Shown here: positions 13,489-15,417 of the stretch, in pieces | Layout of the letters: the number at the start of each line of letters is the position of its first letter | Numbering within the stretch: the stretch's first letter is position 1 | Source: Dechloromonas sp. | GTDB lineage: Bacteria > Pseudomonadota > Gammaproteobacteria > Burkholderiales > Rhodocyclaceae | DNA: 15,417 nucleotides | Direction of reading: 5' to 3' | Assembly (NCBI GenBank): GCA_017302355.1 | Contig: JAFLDQ010000074.1 | Span: forward strand, 1 to 15,417 | Program-made: the position numbers and the translations under genes | The notes under the pieces: generated by a model | The model's database searches: none | What the model was told of the DNA's origin: nothing | The model's input: only the letters and a program-made list of their open reading frames with translations

Positions 13489-14499
13489 TTACTTGAAGCC
13501 GGCGCGATCGAAGATCATCTGCGCCTTGATCTGATACATCGCCAGATTCCTGACCGGGAGGCTGTCGGCCTTGAACTTGCCCAGCGCTTCCAGCGCCGGG
13601 TTGCTCACCCTGACGCTCTCGACGACCGGCCATTCGTTGTTGCCATCGGCAAAGTAACGCTGGGCGTCGTCGGAGGCGAGGTATTCGAGGAATTTGATCG
13701 CCGCTTCCTTGTGCGGCGCCGTTTTCAGCATGCCGCCGCCGGAGACGTTGATGTGGGTGCCGGTGGTGGCCTGGTTGGGCCAGACGACGCCGACCTTCTC
13801 CATCAGTTTTTGCTCTTCCGGCTTGGTCGACCGCAACAGGCGGGCGACGTAGTAAGTGTTCGACAGCGCAACACCGCATTCGCCGGCGGCGACCGCCTTG
13901 ATCTGGTCGGTATCGCCGCCCTTGGGGGCGCGGGCGAAATTGGCGACCATGCCTTGCGCCCAGGTTTCGGCCCTGGCTTCGCCCTGGTGGGCGATGACCG
14001 ACGCCATCAGCGACAGGTTGTAGGGGTGCGAACCCGAGCGCGAGCACAGCTTGCCCTTGAGTCGCGGGTTGGCCAGGTCGTCATAGACCTGAACCTCTTC
14101 CGGCTTGATGGCGGCCTTGTTATAAACGATGACCCGCGCCCGCCTGGAGAACGCGAACCAGTCGTCGGTGCGCAGGTTGGCGGGAATCCGGGAATCCAAT
14201 ATCTTTGAATTGACCGGTGCGAACAGTCCCATTTCGTGCGCCTTGGCCAGGCGGGCGGCGTCGACCGTCAGGAAGACGTCGGCCGGGCTGTTGCTGCCTT
14301 CGTTCCTGATGCGCTCCAGCAGTTCGTCTTCCTTGCCTTCGATGCGGTTGATCCGGATGCCGGTCTGCTTGGTGAAATTGGCATAGAGCGCCTCGTCGGT
14401 CTGATAGTGGCGGGCCGAGTAGAGGTTGAGCGCCTTTTCCTCGGCCTGAAGGGAAAACGTCAGAGAGGCGAGGGCGATCAGGCGGACAATCGACTTCAT
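13489..14499 (-). CDS. fbpA: Periplasmic ferric iron-binding protein of the ABC importer
   Basis: This 336-residue exported binding protein has a signal peptide (MKSIVRLIALASLTFSLQA, mature protein from EEKALNLY). The fold opens with NLYSARHYQTDEALY and has VFLTVDAARLAKA and GVALSNTYYVARL. Likely ferric ligands are H31, Y32, Y160 and the Y216-Y217 pair; their spacing resembles that of FutA-type proteins. It delivers Fe3+ to FbpB/FbpC. GGAG lies nine bases before the ATG. Unlike the usual fbpABC operon, this gene stands alone, convergent to fbpB, with its own promoter, Fur box and terminator. This allows the binding protein to be made at a higher level than the membrane parts. Confidence 0.95.
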   Translation of the reverse strand: MKSIVRLIALASLTFSLQAEEKALNLYSARHYQTDEALYANFTKQTGIRINRIEGKEDELLERIRNEGSNSPADVFLTVDAARLAKAHEMGLFAPVNSKILDSRIPANLRTDDWFAFSRRARVIVYNKAAIKPEEVQVYDDLANPRLKGKLCSRSGSHPYNLSLMASVIAHQGEARAETWAQGMVANFARAPKGGDTDQIKAVAAGECGVALSNTYYVARLLRSTKPEEQKLMEKVGVVWPNQATTGTHINVSGGGMLKTAPHKEAAIKFLEYLASDDAQRYFADGNNEWPVVESVRVSNPALEALGKFKADSLPVRNLAMYQIKAQMIFDRAGFK

Positions 14500-14535
14500 G
14501 CGGCAGACTCCATCGGTTGAATGAGAACGGTTGAT

Positions 14536-14564
14536 ATCTTAAGCCGCTACGCCTGATATGTAAA
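14536..14564 (-). promoter_or_regulatory. fbpA promoter
   Basis: On the minus strand, TTTACA (14564-14559) and TAAGAT (14541-14536) are separated by 17 bases, a good sigma-70 arrangement. Transcription would start about 30 bases before the fbpA ATG. The -35 hexamer is overlapped by the Fur box. Confidence 0.6.
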
Positions 14565-14580
14565 TGAGAATTGTTATTGC
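14562..14580. promoter_or_regulatory. Fur box upstream of fbpA
   Basis: AAATGAGAATTGTTATTGC closely follows the 7-1-7 Fur pattern (TGATAAT-N-ATTATCA; TGAGAAT-T-GTTATTG matches 10 of 14). It overlaps the fbpA -35 element, where bound Fur-Fe2+ would block polymerase, so fbpA is predicted to be iron-repressed. Confidence 0.7.
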
Positions 14581-14589
14581 GGATAGGTC

Positions 14590-14615
14590 GAAAAAATGCG
14601 GCAGGGCTGCCGCAT
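14590..14615 (-). terminator. Rho-independent terminator of the NlpC/P60 gene
   Basis: ATGCGGCA and TGCCGCAT form a perfect 8-bp stem with a 4-base loop (14596-14615). On the minus strand the stem leads into a run of six T, eight bases after the peptidase stop. It also separates this gene from the fbpA promoter. Confidence 0.85.
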
Positions 14616-14622
14616 CCTCTGC

Positions 14623-15129
14623 TCAGTTTCCGTCGATGATCCGCCGGGCGCCGTTGTAGCGCTTGATCCAGTAACTGTCCTCCATGTTCTCGACGCGAAC
14701 TTCGGCGCCGGTACGCGGGGCGTGCAGGAAATGGTTGTCACCGAGATAGATGCCAACGTGCGAGAAGGCGCGGCGCATGGTATTGAAGAACACCAGATCG
14801 CCCGGCTTGAGCTGGCTGGCATCGATACGCTGGCCAACCTCGCTCATTTCAGCCGCGGTGCGCGGCAATTGTGCGCCGAGGCTGTCCTTGAATACGAGGC
14901 GGACGAAGCCGCTGCAGTCAAGGCCGCTGCTTTCGTCATTGCCGCCCAGACGATAGCGGACGCCAACCAGCTTCAGGCCCTGCAGAATGACGTCTTGCGC
15001 AGCGTTGGTGTAGCGGTCGAAGAAGGAATGCGGCTCGTCGGCCTTGCGGACGGACTCGGTCGCTGAAGCCGTGACGACGACGGAAGTCAGGCTCGCGGCG
15101 AGAAGAAGGGAGGAGAGAAATTTAGGCAT
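14623..15129 (-). CDS. NlpC/P60 family peptidoglycan endopeptidase (exported)
   Basis: This 168-residue protein has a signal peptide (KFLSSLLLAASLTSVVVTASATES). A single NlpC/P60 domain follows, with the catalytic cysteine in LDCSGFVRLVF (C72), the catalytic histidine in SHVGIYLG (H124) and the third polar residue in HAPRTG (H136). KPGDLVFFNT is the usual strand between them. Such enzymes cleave peptide stems in peptidoglycan, typically the D-gamma-Glu-to-diamino-acid bond. There is no SH3b or LysM targeting domain, and the length is that of the small Spr/YdhO-like group without extra domains. No lipobox cysteine is seen, so a soluble periplasmic form is likely. The gene is flanked by its own promoter and terminator. 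The ATG has no ribosome binding site. Confidence 0.93.
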   Translation of the reverse strand: MPKFLSSLLLAASLTSVVVTASATESVRKADEPHSFFDRYTNAAQDVILQGLKLVGVRYRLGGNDESSGLDCSGFVRLVFKDSLGAQLPRTAAEMSEVGQRIDASQLKPGDLVFFNTMRRAFSHVGIYLGDNHFLHAPRTGAEVRVENMEDSYWIKRYNGARRIIDGN

Positions 15130-15137
15130 AGCCGCGG

Positions 15138-15166
15138 AATATATTTGAAACCCCGCCCGCTGTAAA
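15138..15166 (-). promoter_or_regulatory. Promoter of the NlpC/P60 gene (leaderless arrangement)
   Basis: On the minus strand, TTTACA (15166-15161) and TATATT (15143-15138) are 17 bases apart. The expected start point, about 15131, is only two bases before the ATG at 15129, which fits the absence of a Shine-Dalgarno sequence. Confidence 0.5.
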
Positions 15167-15222
15167 CACCGTTTTTCAATCCCAAATTCCGCGATTGAAA
15201 TTCTGACAGCCCGAGGGCGGGG
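15151..15222. repeat. 72-bp nested inverted repeat upstream of the NlpC/P60 gene
   Basis: Outer arms CCCCGCCCGCTGT (15151-15163) pair with ACAGC (15206-15210) and GGGCGGGG (15215-15222) with a four-base bulge. Inner arms TTTCAATC (15174-15181) and GATTGAAA (15193-15200) form an 8-bp stem. The spacers on the two sides are 15 and 14 bases, making the element nearly symmetric. The left arm overlaps the predicted peptidase promoter. Confidence 0.55.
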
Positions 15223-15417
15223 ATTTATTGGCGTTATGGACCTGGAAATTGACGGCGAGGGAGAGCAACGAGCGGCCGCGCAAGCACACGCGCGGCGATG
15301 GTCATGCAGAATGTATAATTGTACAAACTTTGAGCGAGACTATCCGGGCGCATCGATGTGCGCCGCGCCGTTGGCGAGCTTGGGCGCGCCGTGACTACGG
15401 AGACATTGCTTGTGCCA
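15223..15417. other. Right-end region without a supported gene
   Basis: I see no convincing gene here. A TATAAT hexamer (15314-15319) lies just upstream of a palindromic TTGTACAA, but no -35 element stands at proper spacing. GGAG at 15403-15406 followed by GTG near the edge could be the start of a plus-strand gene continuing outside the window. Too little is visible to name it. Confidence 0.3.

Noticed and set aside
15236..15394. Plus-strand ORF of 52 codons in the right-end region
   Set aside because: No ribosome binding site, no recognisable family, and an alanine/arginine-rich composition as expected by chance; the TATAAT at 15314 lies inside it.

Overview
This GC-rich window reads like a betaproteobacterial chromosome, most likely Rhodocyclales-type (Azonexus, Dechloromonas or Accumulibacter-like). 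That placement is an inference from gene content (NnrS, paired aat/bpt, a Fur-type ferric ABC transporter) and codon use, not from a marker gene. Nearly all genes lie on the minus strand; the only supported plus-strand gene is fbpB.

Positions 1-5904 look like a compact defence/addiction island. Reading along the minus strand it holds ccdA-ccdB (toxin-antitoxin), a 1343-residue MmeI-like single-chain restriction-modification enzyme, a 32-codon remnant of a DUF4160 protein, mntA-hepT (MNT nucleotidyltransferase antitoxin and HEPN ribonuclease toxin), and the N-terminal half of a WYL-type regulator that runs off the left edge. Gaps are 46 bp or less, with several overlaps. The restriction gene is unusual: a complete DUF559 (Vsr/PD-(D/E)XK-like) nuclease is embedded in frame between its methyltransferase motifs and its downstream part. 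The insert is bounded by a perfect 25-bp inverted repeat (about 44 bp with loop differences), and further copies of the same palindromic repeat are scattered through the same gene and read in frame.

Positions 5972-11781 are a long co-directional housekeeping/envelope cluster with overlaps or 2-bp gaps at most junctions: fbpC (ferric ABC ATPase), aat and bpt (the two N-end-rule aminoacyl-tRNA protein transferases), an MliC-YbaY two-domain periplasmic protein, nnrS (NO-related haem-copper membrane protein), a small exported protein and a CapA-family protein.

Positions 11782-14580 hold the rest of the ferric uptake system. fbpB is divergent from fbpC over only 30 bp, with a symmetric ATTATAAT core and a weak Fur-like match. 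fbpA is convergent to fbpB, ends at a strong hairpin terminator, and has a good promoter with an overlapping Fur box. The three subunits are thus in three transcription units.

Positions 14590-15417 hold an NlpC/P60 peptidase with its own terminator and an apparently leaderless promoter, then about 290 bp without a convincing gene. That stretch contains a 72-bp nested inverted repeat.
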